Source: Sporosarcina sp. Marseille-Q4943
GTDB taxonomy: Bacteria; Bacillota; Bacilli; Bacillales_A; Planococcaceae
DNA: 64,000 nt
Reading direction: 5' to 3'
NCBI RefSeq assembly: GCF_943736995.1
Contig: NZ_CALSFT010000002.1
Coordinates: 930,001 to 994,000, forward strand
This document shows positions 44,411 through 54,757 of the stretch, one piece after another. Below the pieces are notes generated by a model, which saw nothing but the letters and a program-made list of their open reading frames with translations, was not told where the DNA came from and did no database searches. Both the position numbers and the translations under genes were made by a program. The stretch's first letter is position 1. Each line of letters begins with the position of its first letter.

Positions 44411-44719
44411 ATGAGTGAGGATATGAAGGGTAGCTTGATGGGTGCTCTGGAAAACGTAATCGATCCCGAGCTCGGAATTGATATCGTCAATTTGGGGCTT
44501 GTTTATGATGCAGAGCTGAATGAGGAAGGCACTGCCGTAGTGACAATGACATTGACATCAATGGGTTGTCCGATGGGACCGCAAATCGTTGCGAACATCA
44601 AACAGGAACTGATGGAATTGCCTGAAGTGAAAGACGCGGAAGTTAACATCATTTGGAACCCGCCTTGGTCGAGAGACATGATGTCGCGTTATGCAAAGAT
44701 GGCGCTCGGCGTACGTTAA
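44411..44719 (+). CDS. yitW: MIP18/DUF59-family iron-sulfur assembly-type protein YitW
   Basis: A 102-residue single DUF59 domain (ALENVIDPELGIDIVNLGLV at the start). Its conserved Cys lies in TSMGCPMG near residue 53, which in SufT-like proteins is implicated in iron-sulfur cluster carriage or assembly. ATG 44411 has GGAAAGGGG upstream. It is co-directional with yitV and followed by a terminator. Confidence 0.9.
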   Translation: MSEDMKGSLMGALENVIDPELGIDIVNLGLVYDAELNEEGTAVVTMTLTSMGCPMGPQIVANIKQELMELPEVKDAEVNIIWNPPWSRDMMSRYAKMALGVR

Positions 44720-44731
44720 TAGATCGAAAAA

Positions 44732-44765
44732 AAGGTTGTTTGACTTATCGTCAAGCAGCCTTTTT
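44732..44765 (+). terminator. Terminator after yitW
   Basis: AAGGTTGTTTGAC (44732-44744) pairs with GTCAAGCAGCCTT (44750-44762) with two G-U pairs, followed by T. Confidence 0.88.
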
Positions 44766-44815
44766 GTTTGTGTTTATTCTATTGGGGACAGGGAAAAATA
44801 AAGGATGCGGATGGC

Positions 44816-44867
44816 TTTACTAATCAATGAGTAAGGCATATAATTTAATTAATCAAAGATAGTCAAA
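44816..44867 (+). promoter_or_regulatory. Sigma-A promoter with CtsR-type operator for clpB
   Basis: TTTACT (44816-44821), 17 bp, TATAAT (44839-44844). Just downstream, AATCAAAGATAGTCAAA (44851-44867) matches the CtsR heptad consensus RGTCAAA-NAN-RGTCAAA at all defined positions but one. It spans the expected transcription start, the usual place for CtsR repression of class III heat-shock genes. Confidence 0.75.
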
Positions 44868-44891
44868 GTCAGAGTATAGAGGTGAATGAAT

Positions 44892-47033
44892 ATGAGAATG
44901 GATGGCGTACAAGAAGACCAACGTACACCACTTGAACAATTTGGGCGGAATCTCGTTGAAGATGTGAAGAACGGTAAAATGGATCCGGTCATCGGGCGGG
45001 ATGAAGAAATCCGGAATGTCATCCGGATTTTATCAAGAAAAACGAAAAACAATCCTGTGCTAATTGGGGAGCCTGGAGTCGGTAAAACAGCAATTGTCGA
45101 AGGGCTTGCCCAACGGATCGTCAAAGGCGACGTGCCGGAAGGATTGAAGGATAAGCAGATCTTTGAATTGGATATGAGCTCGCTTATCGCCGGTGCAAAA
45201 TACCGCGGGGAATTCGAAGAACGGTTGAAAGGCGTATTGAAGCAAGTGAAGGAAAGCGACGGGGATATCATCCTCTTCATCGACGAAATTCACACGATTG
45301 TCGGCGCCGGGAAGACGGAAGGCGCGATGGATGCGGGCAATATGCTGAAGCCGATGCTTGCGCGCGGCGAACTGTATTGCATCGGGGCGACGACGCTTGA
45401 CGAATACCGGATGTATATCGAGAAGGATCCGGCTTTGGAACGCCGTTTCCAGCAAGTGCTCGTCCGCGAACCTTCGGTGGAAGATACGATTTCGATCTTG
45501 CGTGGTCTGAAAGAACGTTTTGAGCTCCATCATGGAGTCCGTATCCATGACCGTGCATTAGTGGCGGCCGCTACGTTATCAGATCGCTATTTGACAGAAC
45601 GGTTCATGCCGGACAAAGCAATCGATCTGATGGATGAAGCGAGCGCGATGATCCGAACGGAAATCGATTCGATGCCTCAAGAACTCGATTCGGTCACACG
45701 CCGGATCATGCAGCTCGAAATCGAAGAGCAGGCATTGAGAAAAGAAAAGGACGCTATTAGCCAGACGCGTCTCGAAGCACTGCGCACCGAGCTGCAGGAG
45801 TTGAAAGATTCCTCCGCCGGCATGCGTGAACAGTGGAACAAAGAGAAAGAGGCGTTGCGCGATATCCAAGTGAAGCGCGAGGAGCTTGACCGATACCGCC
45901 GAGAATTGGAAGATGCGCAAAACCGTTTTGATTTGAATAAAGCCGCAGAACTGCAATACGGCAAAATTCCGGCTCTTGAAAAACAACTTCAAGAATTGGA
46001 ATCGTCACTTGTAACTAACTCCGATAACAGATTGTTGCGGGAAGAAGTGACAGAGGATGAAATTGCGATGATTGTTGCTCGCTGGACGGGCATCCCTGTC
46101 ACGAAGCTTGTGGAAGGGGAGCGGGAAAAATTGCTCCGACTCCGCGAGACATTGGAAGAGAGGGTCATCGGGCAGGATGATGCCGTGCAGCTCGTCACGG
46201 AAGCGGTTTGGCGTGCACGAGCAGGCATCAAGGATCCGGATAAGCCGATCGGTTCGTTCCTGTTCCTCGGTCCTACCGGAGTCGGGAAGACGGAGCTAGC
46301 AAAAACGCTCGCTGCGACGTTGTTCGATTCAGAAGACCACTTCATTCGGATCGACATGTCCGAATATATGGAGAAGCATAGTGTATCCAGGCTCGTCGGG
46401 GCGCCTCCGGGCTACGTAGGCTATGAAGAGGGCGGACAGTTGACGGAAGCAGTGCGCCGCAATCCGTATTCGGTCGTGCTTCTTGATGAAATCGAAAAGG
46501 CGCATCCTGATGTATCGAACATATTGCTTCAAATTTTGGATGACGGCCGGATTACAGACAGTCAAGGACGGCTCGTCAATTTCTCGAATACGGTCGTCAT
46601 TATGACGTCCAACATCGGCTCCGCCTACTTGCTGCAAGGCCAGTTCGATTCGGATGAGCATGCCGCAGAGGATTTAGTCATGGCAGAATTGCGTCGCCAT
46701 TTCAAACCAGAATTATTGAACCGGATGGACGATATTATCATTTTCCATTCGTTGTCAGGCAACTCATTCCGTTTGATTGCCAAGAAAATGCTCGAGGATC
46801 TTGTCAAACGGCTGGATGAACAGGAAGTGGATTTGGAGTATGGCGAGGACATTCTCGACTGGATCGTTGAGGAAGGTACGGATGCCGAATTCGGTGCAAG
46901 ACCGTTGAAACGTTTCATCCAACGCCATGTCGAAACAGCTGTCGCCAAGGAAATCATCAAAGGTGACTTGAGGGATGGTCAGAAATTGGTGTTGACGATG
47001 GACGATGGAAAATTGAAGATAGAGAAACGATGA
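44892..47033 (+). CDS. clpB: ClpB disaggregase lacking the N-terminal domain
   Basis: A 713-residue AAA+ protein with two ATPase domains. Walker A sites are GEPGVGKT (59-66) and GPTGVGKT (460-467), and Walker B sites LFIDEIHT and LLDEIEKAH. The region near 315-435 is a full ClpB middle domain, and the coiled coil ends in [19 protein letters not shown], so this is ClpB rather than ClpC or ClpE. No ClpP-binding loop was recognised. The ~150-residue substrate-binding N-domain of full ClpB is missing: only about 15 residues precede the NBD1 start, and upstream DNA is terminator plus promoter. ATG 44892 is spaced best from AGAGGTG; 44886 is possible. Confidence 0.9.
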   Translation: MRMDGVQEDQRTPLEQFGRNLVEDVKNGKMDPVIGRDEEIRNVIRILSRKTKNNPVLIGEPGVGKTAIVEGLAQRIVKGDVPEGLKDKQIFELDMSSLIAGAKYRGEFEERLKGVLKQVKESDGDIILFIDEIHTIVGAGKTEGAMDAGNMLKPMLARGELYCIGATTLDEYRMYIEKDPALERRFQQVLVREPSVEDTISILRGLKERFELHHGVRIHDRALVAAATLSDRYLTERFMPDKAIDLMDEASAMIRTEIDSMPQELDSVTRRIMQLEIEEQALRKEKDAISQTRLEALRTELQELKDSSAGMREQWNKEKEALRDIQVKREELDRYRRELEDAQNRFDLNKAAELQYGKIPALEKQLQELESSLVTNSDNRLLREEVTEDEIAMIVARWTGIPVTKLVEGEREKLLRLRETLEERVIGQDDAVQLVTEAVWRARAGIKDPDKPIGSFLFLGPTGVGKTELAKTLAATLFDSEDHFIRIDMSEYMEKHSVSRLVGAPPGYVGYEEGGQLTEAVRRNPYSVVLLDEIEKAHPDVSNILLQILDDGRITDSQGRLVNFSNTVVIMTSNIGSAYLLQGQFDSDEHAAEDLVMAELRRHFKPELLNRMDDIIIFHSLSGNSFRLIAKKMLEDLVKRLDEQEVDLEYGEDILDWIVEEGTDAEFGARPLKRFIQRHVETAVAKEIIKGDLRDGQKLVLTMDDGKLKIEKR

Positions 47034-47040
47034 AAAATAA

Positions 47041-47075
47041 CCCTGGTATGCCGAAATAGGCAACCAGGGCTTTTT
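47041..47075 (+). terminator. Terminator after clpB
   Basis: CCCTGGT...GCC (47041-47052) pairs with GGC...ACCAGGG (47059-47069), followed by TTTTT. Confidence 0.88.
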
Positions 47076-47103
47076 AAAAATGAAAAACTATAGAAAGATG
47101 GAG

Positions 47104-47187
47104 AGTTCTTGTTAACAACCTTAAAGTTCTCGTTTTACATTAAAGAGTTCTCATTAACTGCTAAAAAGTTCTCATTCTTAAAAATTA
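47104..47187. repeat. Four-unit degenerate 21-bp tandem array downstream of clpB
   Basis: Units start at 47104, 47125, 47146 and 47167, an exact 21-bp period. Each begins AGTTCT, followed by an A/T-rich stretch such as CATTAACTGCTAAAA. It lies between the clpB terminator and the convergent yjzD gene. Confidence 0.8.
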
Positions 47188-47228
47188 AAAAAACCATCCA
47201 CAACGAAGTGAACGGCTTTACTGATGGA

Positions 47229-47414
47229 TCAATAATCTGCGACTTGCTCGTCGGGAATGACTGCAGTGATGCCAAGGATGACGACTGCCAAGACGATTGA
47301 AGCGATGACTCCGCCCATGAAGTCGAAAGATGCGATGCCGGCGATTGAACCAGCGACATAGTTTACCATCGTTACAAGTAAAAAAGACCAAAGAAACGTA
47401 ATGATATATTTCAT
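47229..47414 (-). CDS. yjzD: DUF2929 small membrane protein YjzD
   Basis: A 61-residue protein with two membrane segments, MKYIITFLWSFLLVTMVNYV and IASIVLAVVILGITAVI, and a short acidic tail. It matches the DUF2929/YjzD pattern and lies next to fabHA as in B. subtilis. Function is unknown. The start at 47414 has GGGGTGA upstream; a longer frame would begin within that stretch. It is convergent with clpB and divergent from fabHA. Confidence 0.78.
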   Translation of the reverse strand: MKYIITFLWSFLLVTMVNYVAGSIAGIASFDFMGGVIASIVLAVVILGITAVIPDEQVADY

Positions 47415-47525
47415 CAAATTCACCCCATCGTAACTATTTCCTCGTTCATCATACCATAGCACGTCCCATCAATAAACAAAATAATGTGCTATCTATTTTT
47501 TCTTTGGCGAAATCGTGTCGACATG

Positions 47526-47571
47526 TTGAAAAGTAACATGTTATCTTCTATAATTAACACCAGGTACTAAT
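47526..47571 (+). promoter_or_regulatory. Sigma-A promoter overlapped by a FapR-type operator (fabHA)
   Basis: TTGAAA (47526-47531), 17 bp, TATAAT (47549-47554). The overlapping palindrome ATTAACACCAGGTACTAAT (47553-47571) has a perfect right half of the FapR consensus (GGTACTAAT) and a left half with two mismatches. FapR is the malonyl-CoA-responsive repressor of fatty-acid genes in Bacillus, and fabHA is a known target. Confidence 0.82.
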
Positions 47572-47601
47572 ATTAGATGATAAGGAACGGGGTATGTAAA
47601 T

Positions 47602-48534
47602 ATGAATGCAGGGTTGATCGGCGTAGGTAAGTTTGTTCCTTCGCATGTTGTGACAAACCATGATCTTGAACAACGCATCGATACGTCAGACGAATGGATC
47701 CGTACGCGCACCGGCATTGAAGAAAGGCGCATCGCCGATGAGAATACTGATACGTCTGATATGGCGTATGAAGCAGCGGTAAGTGCAATTGAAAATTCGG
47801 GTCTACATCCGGAAGATATTGGAATGATCATTGTCGCTACCGTGACTCCGGACCGTCCATTTCCATCCGTTGCGACAATGATCCAAGAGCGGTTAGGCGC
47901 GAAAAATGCATCCGCAATGGATGTGTCAGCAGCATGTGCGGGCTTCATGTACGGAGTTGTAACGGCTAAGCATTTCGTCGAGGCGGGAACTTATAAACAC
48001 GTACTCGTTGTCGGAGTCGAGAAACTTTCAAAGGTAACGGATTGGGAAGACCGCAATACGGCAGTCCTTTTCGGGGATGGAGCCGGTGCTGCGGTAGTCG
48101 GAGAAGTAAGCGAAGGCCGGGGAATCCTATCCTTCGAATTAGGAGCCGACGGTACGGGAGGCAAACACCTATATCAAGACAGATTCATCCATATGAACGG
48201 CCGCGAAGTATTCAAGTTTGCAGTCCGTCAAATGGGCGAATCAGCTGTAAGTGTCACGGAAAAGGCAGGTCTGACGACAGAGGACGTCGATTATTTAATT
48301 CCACACCAAGCGAATATCCGCATTATGGAAGCATCGCGTGAACGGCTCGGTTTGCCGATTGAAAGAATGTCCAAATCCGTCCATAAATACGGAAACACTT
48401 CAGCTGCATCCATTCCAATTTCATTATTCGATGATCTTCAGGAAGGCCGTGTCAAAGATGATGACATTATCGTATTGGTTGGATTCGGCGGCGGACTTAC
48501 ATGGGGCGCCCTATGCATTAAATGGGGAAAATAA
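47602..48534 (+). CDS. fabHA: 3-oxoacyl-ACP synthase III (FabH)
   Basis: A 310-residue KAS III that condenses acetyl- or branched acyl-CoA with malonyl-ACP to start fatty-acid synthesis. The catalytic triad is Cys112 in SAACAGF, His235 in IPHQAN and Asn265 in YGNTSAAS. The promoter carries a FapR-type operator. GGAACGGGG is the RBS. In Bacillus fabHA and fabF form an operon; here a 244-bp gap with a repeat element separates them. Confidence 0.97.
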   Translation: MNAGLIGVGKFVPSHVVTNHDLEQRIDTSDEWIRTRTGIEERRIADENTDTSDMAYEAAVSAIENSGLHPEDIGMIIVATVTPDRPFPSVATMIQERLGAKNASAMDVSAACAGFMYGVVTAKHFVEAGTYKHVLVVGVEKLSKVTDWEDRNTAVLFGDGAGAAVVGEVSEGRGILSFELGADGTGGKHLYQDRFIHMNGREVFKFAVRQMGESAVSVTEKAGLTTEDVDYLIPHQANIRIMEASRERLGLPIERMSKSVHKYGNTSAASIPISLFDDLQEGRVKDDDIIVLVGFGGGLTWGALCIKWGK

Positions 48535-48580
48535 AATCGGATTACTATATAATCAATAATATATATAATGGTTAGTCCAT

Positions 48581-48706
48581 AGGGTTGCAGTGGAAGGCGG
48601 CGACTCCTGCGGGAAAAGCGAGACAGGGGAGACCCCGGAGGGAGCGAAGCGACTGAGGAGGCTCACCGCTCGCCCGCGGAAAGCGTCAGCCTGGAACGGA
48701 AACCCG
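48581..48706. repeat. Outer-type repeat element between fabHA and fabF
   Basis: A compact copy of the repeat family without inner modules: GGCGGCGACTCCTGCGGGAA, then GAGACAGGGGAGACCCC, CGAAGCGACTGAGGAGGCTC and CGCTCGCCCGCGGAAAGCG. Its ends, GGGTT...AGTGGAAGG and CCTGGAACGGAAACCC, are an imperfect inverted repeat. Confidence 0.85.
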
Positions 48707-48778
48707 AATAGAGATACACTTTAGACCGAAGCAATATGGATAATTATTATTTGTAAAAATGAAGGGGAGTTTTCAATA

Positions 48779-50014
48779 ATGGAAAAACGTCGTGTAGTCG
48801 TTACAGGAGTTGGAGCAGTTTCTCCAGTAGGAAATTCCGCGGAAGAATCATGGGAAGCGGTATTGAACGGAAAGTCCGGAATCGGACCACTCACAAGACT
48901 GGACAGTGAACAATTTCCGGTGAAAGTTGCGGCAGAAGTGAAAGATTTCGATATTGAAGAATATATCCCGCGTAAAGACGCGCGGAAGATGGATCGCTTC
49001 ACGCACTATGCGTTAGCAGCGTCCATCATGGCGATGAAAGATGCAAATCTCGAATTGGATGAAGAGACTGGATTGCGCACGGGCGTCTGGATTGGTTCGG
49101 GCATCGGCGGCATGGAAACACATGAGCAGCAGTTCAAGACATTCCAAGAAAAAGGATACCGCCGGGTCAGCCCATTCTTCGTTCCGATGATGATTCCTGA
49201 TATGGCTTCTGGGCAAGTGTCAATCCATTTAGGCGCAAAAGGCATCAACTCATGTACAGTGACAGCTTGCGCATCCGGAACAAATTCGATCGGTGACGCA
49301 TTCGAAGTGATTAAACGCGGTGATGCTGACATCATGATCACGGGCGGTGCAGAAGCTCCGATCACGACGATGGCGGTAGCCGGTTTCTGTGCGAATACGG
49401 CATTGTCACTGAATCCTGATCCAGCAACTGCTTCACGTCCGTTCGATAAAGAAAGGGACGGCTTTGTAATAGGGGAAGGAGCGGGAATCCTCATTCTCGA
49501 GGAATACGAGCATGCTGTGAAACGTGGTGCTAAAATTTATGCGGAAATGGTCGGTTACGGCTCAACAGGGGATGCTCACCATATTACTGCGCCGGCTCCT
49601 GAAGGCGAAGGTGGGGCACGCGCAATGCGTCAGGCCCTCGCTGAAGCGGAAATCAGCCCGGACAAAATCGATTACATTAACGCACATGGAACGAGCACGC
49701 CGTACAACGACCTGTTCGAAACGATGGCAGCGAAAACGGTTTTCGGCGAACATGCGTATAAGCTAGCAATGAGCTCTACGAAATCAATGACAGGACATCT
49801 GCTCGGCGCTGCGGGTGGATTGGAAGCGATCTTCACGGTGAAAGCATTGCAAGAAGGGATTCTTCCTCCCACGATGAATTATGTGAATGAAGATCCTGAA
49901 TGCGACCTTGACTATGTCGTCAACAAAGCGAGAAAAGTGGATATCGAATATGCGATGAGTAATTCTCTCGGCTTCGGGGGACACAACGCTTCACTCGTAT
50001 TTAAGAAAATATAA
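48779..50014 (+). CDS. fabF: 3-oxoacyl-ACP synthase II (FabF)
   Basis: A 411-residue KAS II for chain elongation and temperature-dependent control of unsaturated or branched chains. The active site is Cys164 in TACASGTN, His303 in NAHGTSTP and His340 in [17 protein letters not shown] precedes ATG 48779. It is probably co-transcribed with fabHA through the repeat; no second FapR site was seen directly upstream. Confidence 0.97.
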   Translation: MEKRRVVVTGVGAVSPVGNSAEESWEAVLNGKSGIGPLTRLDSEQFPVKVAAEVKDFDIEEYIPRKDARKMDRFTHYALAASIMAMKDANLELDEETGLRTGVWIGSGIGGMETHEQQFKTFQEKGYRRVSPFFVPMMIPDMASGQVSIHLGAKGINSCTVTACASGTNSIGDAFEVIKRGDADIMITGGAEAPITTMAVAGFCANTALSLNPDPATASRPFDKERDGFVIGEGAGILILEEYEHAVKRGAKIYAEMVGYGSTGDAHHITAPAPEGEGGARAMRQALAEAEISPDKIDYINAHGTSTPYNDLFETMAAKTVFGEHAYKLAMSSTKSMTGHLLGAAGGLEAIFTVKALQEGILPPTMNYVNEDPECDLDYVVNKARKVDIEYAMSNSLGFGGHNASLVFKKI

Positions 50015-50026
50015 GCATAAAGATAA

Positions 50027-50065
50027 AAAGCTCTCCTATTAGAATTCTTCTAAAAGGGGAGCTTT
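50027..50065 (+). terminator. Probable terminator after fabF
   Basis: AAAGCTCTCC (50027-50036) pairs with GGGGAGCTTT (50056-50065) with one G-U. The T-tail is short, so termination may be partial. Confidence 0.6.
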
Positions 50066-50075
50066 CATTCATACA

Positions 50076-51550
<1,475 letters not shown>

Positions 51551-51556
51551 GTCAAA

Positions 51557-51585
51557 AGTATAATACGACTTGGGGAATAAAGCAA
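51557..51585 (-). promoter_or_regulatory. Sigma-A promoter of the trpS leader
   Basis: On the minus strand TTGCTT (51585-51580), 17 bp, TATACT (51562-51557). Confidence 0.6.
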
Positions 51586-51747
51586 ATCAAAAATATTTTT
51601 GATGCTTTACTATATGCAAACACAAGCATCATAAGGATTGTTCGACATAAAAATAGGTTTTTCGACAAGAAATCTAGGGAATAGATTACTTGCCCTATTC
51701 ATTGTTTTTTTGCTTTGATAGAATGAGTGAAAGAGAGGAAGTGTCGA

Positions 51748-52953
51748 ATGAAGAAAATAAAGTGGATGAGCTCTTTGATGCTTGCAAGCGCAATCGCTAT
51801 CCCAATGGCGGTGCAAGCCGACGGGTCGAAAACCGGTTTTGAATTTGCTGAACGTACATACGGATTTGAAACAATAGACGAAGGAATGGTTGCCAGCTCC
51901 AAGCTATACAGCTATGATTCCGGCCTTGTGTTTGACTATCCGGATGCAGTGCGTGGAATCTACGTGACGGGGCATTCGGCAGGCGGCTCTGCCTTCGAAA
52001 GATTATTGAAACTGATCGATTCGACAGATTTGAATGCAATGGTCATCGACATTAAGGATGACTTCGGCTATTTGACGTATAAGCCGCAGGAAGATTCGCC
52101 GTTGTTCAAAATGGGAATCGGGCAGCCATACATAAAAGACCCACGCAAAATGTTGGAGACCCTTGAGGAGAAAAAAGTCTATCCGATTGCAAGAGTCGTC
52201 GTCTTCAAGGATAGCGTGCTTGCGGAGAAGCAACCTGAACTGTCATTCATGGAAGGCGATAAAGTATGGAAGAACGGGAGGGGCGAATCATTTGTCAATC
52301 CATTCATGAAAGAAGTTTGGGATCATAATGTCGAAATCGCAATTGAAGCAGCGAAGATGGGATTCAAGGAAATACAGTTCGATTATGTCCGTTTTCCGGA
52401 AGGATTCGAAAAACGGCATGAAACATTGAAATACTCAATGGGCGAATATGCTGATTCAGATTTGGATCCAATTCAGCGCAGGGTCGAAGCAGTTACGGAT
52501 TTTGTTGCATATGCACGTGAACAGCTGAAACCATATGATGTGGATGTTTCAGTTGATATTTTCGGCTACTCGGCAACTTTGCCTGAAGCGCCTGGCATCG
52601 GACAAAACTTCTCGAAGATTTCCGAGAATGTCGATGTCATCTCGTCGATGATTTATCCTAGTCATTGGACTTCTTACTTCGGCATTTCAAAACCCGATCT
52701 CGAACCTTATCGACTCGTGGCAGAGTATGCGAAAGTGGAAAACGCCAAGCTGGGAGCTCTTGAAAATCCGCCGGTATCACGGCCTTGGCTGCAGGACTTC
52801 AGTGCTCCATGGCTTGGAAGAGGGAACTATCTCCACTACGGGGTAGAAGAGGTCGAAGCGCAAATAAAAGCATTGAAAGAAAATGGGATTGATGAGTTTC
52901 TTTTATGGAACGCTCGGAATAAATATACAGAGGGCGTTGATTATACGCCTTAA
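51748..52953 (+). CDS. Secreted DUF4015 putative glycoside hydrolase
   Basis: A 401-residue exported protein. The signal peptide ends near AMAVQA (about residue 25). The body resembles the DUF4015 putative glycosyl-hydrolase barrel: RGIYVTGHSAGG near 69, NAMVIDIKDDFGYLTY near 95, IQFDYVRFPEGF near 212 and VSVDIFGYSA. Acidic residues at the strand ends (D and E of DIKDD, DYVRFPE, DIFG) are candidates for catalysis, but no activity is established to my knowledge. ATG 51748 follows AGAGAGGAAG. It is monocistronic, with a terminator at 52961. Confidence 0.82.
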   Translation: MKKIKWMSSLMLASAIAIPMAVQADGSKTGFEFAERTYGFETIDEGMVASSKLYSYDSGLVFDYPDAVRGIYVTGHSAGGSAFERLLKLIDSTDLNAMVIDIKDDFGYLTYKPQEDSPLFKMGIGQPYIKDPRKMLETLEEKKVYPIARVVVFKDSVLAEKQPELSFMEGDKVWKNGRGESFVNPFMKEVWDHNVEIAIEAAKMGFKEIQFDYVRFPEGFEKRHETLKYSMGEYADSDLDPIQRRVEAVTDFVAYAREQLKPYDVDVSVDIFGYSATLPEAPGIGQNFSKISENVDVISSMIYPSHWTSYFGISKPDLEPYRLVAEYAKVENAKLGALENPPVSRPWLQDFSAPWLGRGNYLHYGVEEVEAQIKALKENGIDEFLLWNARNKYTEGVDYTP

Positions 52954-52960
52954 TCACTTT

Positions 52961-52997
52961 CCGGAAGCCTGAATGAAAAGGTTTCCGGATTTTTTCT
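52961..52997 (+). terminator. Terminator after the DUF4015 gene
   Basis: CCGGAAGCCT (52961-52970) pairs with AGGTTTCCGG (52979-52988), followed by TTTTTT. Confidence 0.9.
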
Positions 52998-53237
52998 ATG
53001 TTTACTGAAACTTTTTATACCTTTGTGCCGTACTATTAAGTGTAGAATACCGGTTTTCATTTCAAAATTTCTAAATGAGAAAATGATCTTTTTGGAACAA
53101 GGATGTTTAAACTATTCTTCCTGCGGGTATAACAGTAAAGAAGTGTCAAAGTACATAACTAAAGGAGCTGGAAACCCTATAATATTGCGGAAATGTGACA
53201 AGGCAATCATCTGTTCCACTTTTTTTCGAAAAAGTGT
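52998..53237. other. Upstream region of spxA, no gene seen
   Basis: An A/T-rich stretch. An 83-codon open frame in 53023-53274 has no SD and an unusual amino-acid make-up (many Cys and Lys), so I do not call it. It may hold further spxA promoters, since B. subtilis spx has several. Confidence 0.5.
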
Positions 53238-53265
53238 ATTCATTGAGAATGAATATGTGTATAAT
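53238..53265 (+). promoter_or_regulatory. spxA promoter -10 with palindrome in the -35 region
   Basis: TATAAT at 53260-53265. The -35 region is covered by the palindrome ATTCATT-GAG-AATGAAT (53238-53254), a possible operator. In B. subtilis spx transcription is repressed by PerR and YodB; this sequence is not an obvious match to either. Confidence 0.45.
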
Positions 53266-53351
53266 AGGAGTTAAGCTCATTACTTTAAAATTATTCTAAT
53301 TTAATTTTCTAAATATAAGATAGTAAGTCGATTGAAAGGAAGTGTCAGCGA

Positions 53352-53750
53352 ATGGGAGTTACATTATTCACCTCACCTAGTTGCACATCATGTAGAAAAG
53401 CGAAGGCGTGGTTGGAAGAGCACGAAATACCGTATTCTGAACGGAATATTTTTTCGGAGCCTTTGAATATCGATGAAATTAAACAAATTTTACGTATGAC
53501 AGAAGATGGAACGGACGAAATCATTTCGACTCGCTCCAAAATCTTCCAAAAACTGAATGTAGATGTGGAAAGCCTTCCACTGCAACGCTTGTATGAGTTG
53601 ATCCAGGAACATCCGGGCCTATTGAGAAGACCGATCATTCTAGATGAAAAAAGGCTTCAGGTAGGGTATAATGAAGATGAAATCAGACGCTTCCTACCTC
53701 GAAAAGTAAGGGCCTATCAGCTGCTTGAAGCGCGGCGCATGGTAAACTAA
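53352..53750 (+). CDS. spxA: Spx global transcriptional regulator
   Basis: A 132-residue ArsC-like regulator that binds the RNA polymerase alpha C-terminal domain under disulfide stress. The redox switch CTSC is Cys11 and Cys14. The length and [20 protein letters not shown]-terminus are typical. GAAAGGAAG is the RBS. Spx is degraded by ClpXP with the adaptor SpxH, encoded about 5 kb downstream. The terminator at 53764 makes it monocistronic. Confidence 0.96.
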   Translation: MGVTLFTSPSCTSCRKAKAWLEEHEIPYSERNIFSEPLNIDEIKQILRMTEDGTDEIISTRSKIFQKLNVDVESLPLQRLYELIQEHPGLLRRPIILDEKRLQVGYNEDEIRRFLPRKVRAYQLLEARRMVN

Positions 53751-53763
53751 TTTAAGACGTAGT

Positions 53764-53813
53764 AAAGCTGATAGGGAGTTTACAGGCATATGCCAATCCT
53801 ATCGGCTTTTTAT
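53764..53813 (+). terminator. Terminator after spxA
   Basis: AAAGCTGATAGG (53764-53775) pairs with CCTATCGGCTTT (53798-53809) with one G-U, followed by T. Confidence 0.82.
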
Positions 53814-53991
53814 TTTCTCCTTGCTTTGCTGGCTGATGTTCTCTACAATGCTAGTAACATTAAACTGATACCGGAGGATAACCCTTTCAAAACATGCGGG
53901 CCGGTCATATAGTAAGAATAAGCATTGCAGGTTTATTGCAAAAAAAACGAAATGGGCTAAAGCCTGTTTGTAAGGAAGGGAGAGAAAAGGG

Positions 53992-54645
53992 ATGGAAATA
54001 GAGCGAATCAATGATAATACCGTAAAGTTTTATTTATCGTATATAGACATTGAGGAACGAGGTTTTACACGAGAAGAAGTTTGGTACAATCGCGATAAAA
54101 GCGAAGAGCTCTTCTGGGAGATGATGGACGAAATCAACGACGAGACCGAGTTTGAAGTGGAAGGTCCGCTGTGGATCCAAGTCCATGCGATGAATAACGG
54201 AATTGAAGTGACAGTGACACGGGCGCAAGTTTCGGATAATGATGAATCGGATGCACCATTCGGTTCAGACGATAACCGGAAGAATTTCGAACCGGATCCA
54301 AGCATGTTTGCCAATTCCGAACAGCTTATGAATGAATTGAATGATGATCCTATTGTATGGACGTCCGATATGTTCGTATTTGATGAATTCGAAAACCTCA
54401 TTTCTCTGTCAAAGAACATTCCCCTATACGCAGTCAAAACGTCTCTCTATTCGTTTGAAGATAAATTCTACATGCATGTGATGTATGATGAATTCAAAAT
54501 GGATGATGACGACAAATCCGACTTCTGCGGCCTTGTGTCAGAATTCGGCTCCTTATCCCAAGTGACGATCCACCGCCTCGAAGAATATGGCAAAGTCATC
54601 ATGGAATCTGATGTAATGCAGACTGTGAATAAATACTTCAACTAA
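53992..54645 (+). CDS. mecA: ClpCP adaptor MecA
   Basis: A 217-residue MecA, the adaptor that delivers ComK and other substrates to ClpC-ClpP and helps assemble ClpC. The N-terminal substrate-binding domain (MEIERINDNTVKFYLSYIDI, about 1-80), an acidic linker (about 85-105) and the C-terminal ClpC-binding domain (about 115-217) are all present. GGGAG and AAGGG precede ATG 53992. Its place after spxA and before coiA matches B. subtilis. Confidence 0.95.
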   Translation: MEIERINDNTVKFYLSYIDIEERGFTREEVWYNRDKSEELFWEMMDEINDETEFEVEGPLWIQVHAMNNGIEVTVTRAQVSDNDESDAPFGSDDNRKNFEPDPSMFANSEQLMNELNDDPIVWTSDMFVFDEFENLISLSKNIPLYAVKTSLYSFEDKFYMHVMYDEFKMDDDDKSDFCGLVSEFGSLSQVTIHRLEEYGKVIMESDVMQTVNKYFN

Positions 54646-54659
54646 TATTAACATAATCG

Positions 54660-54693
54660 CTGTTCCCTGAAAGAATGGGGAACAGTTTTTTTT
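54660..54693 (+). terminator. Terminator after mecA
   Basis: CTGTTCCC (54660-54667) pairs with GGGAACAG (54678-54685), followed by eight T. Confidence 0.92.
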
Positions 54694-54757
54694 GATAGCT
54701 ATGAATTCATAATATTTGAAATAACTTGTCCCGTTTCCTACAATACAATTGAAAGGA

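Noticed and set aside
44892..47033. ClpC or ClpE identity
   Set aside because: The middle domain is the long ClpB type ([15 protein letters not shown]) and there is no zinc finger, ClpC N-domain or recognisable ClpP loop.
53023..53274. 83-codon frame upstream of spxA
   Set aside because: No SD, atypical composition, and it runs over the spxA promoter.
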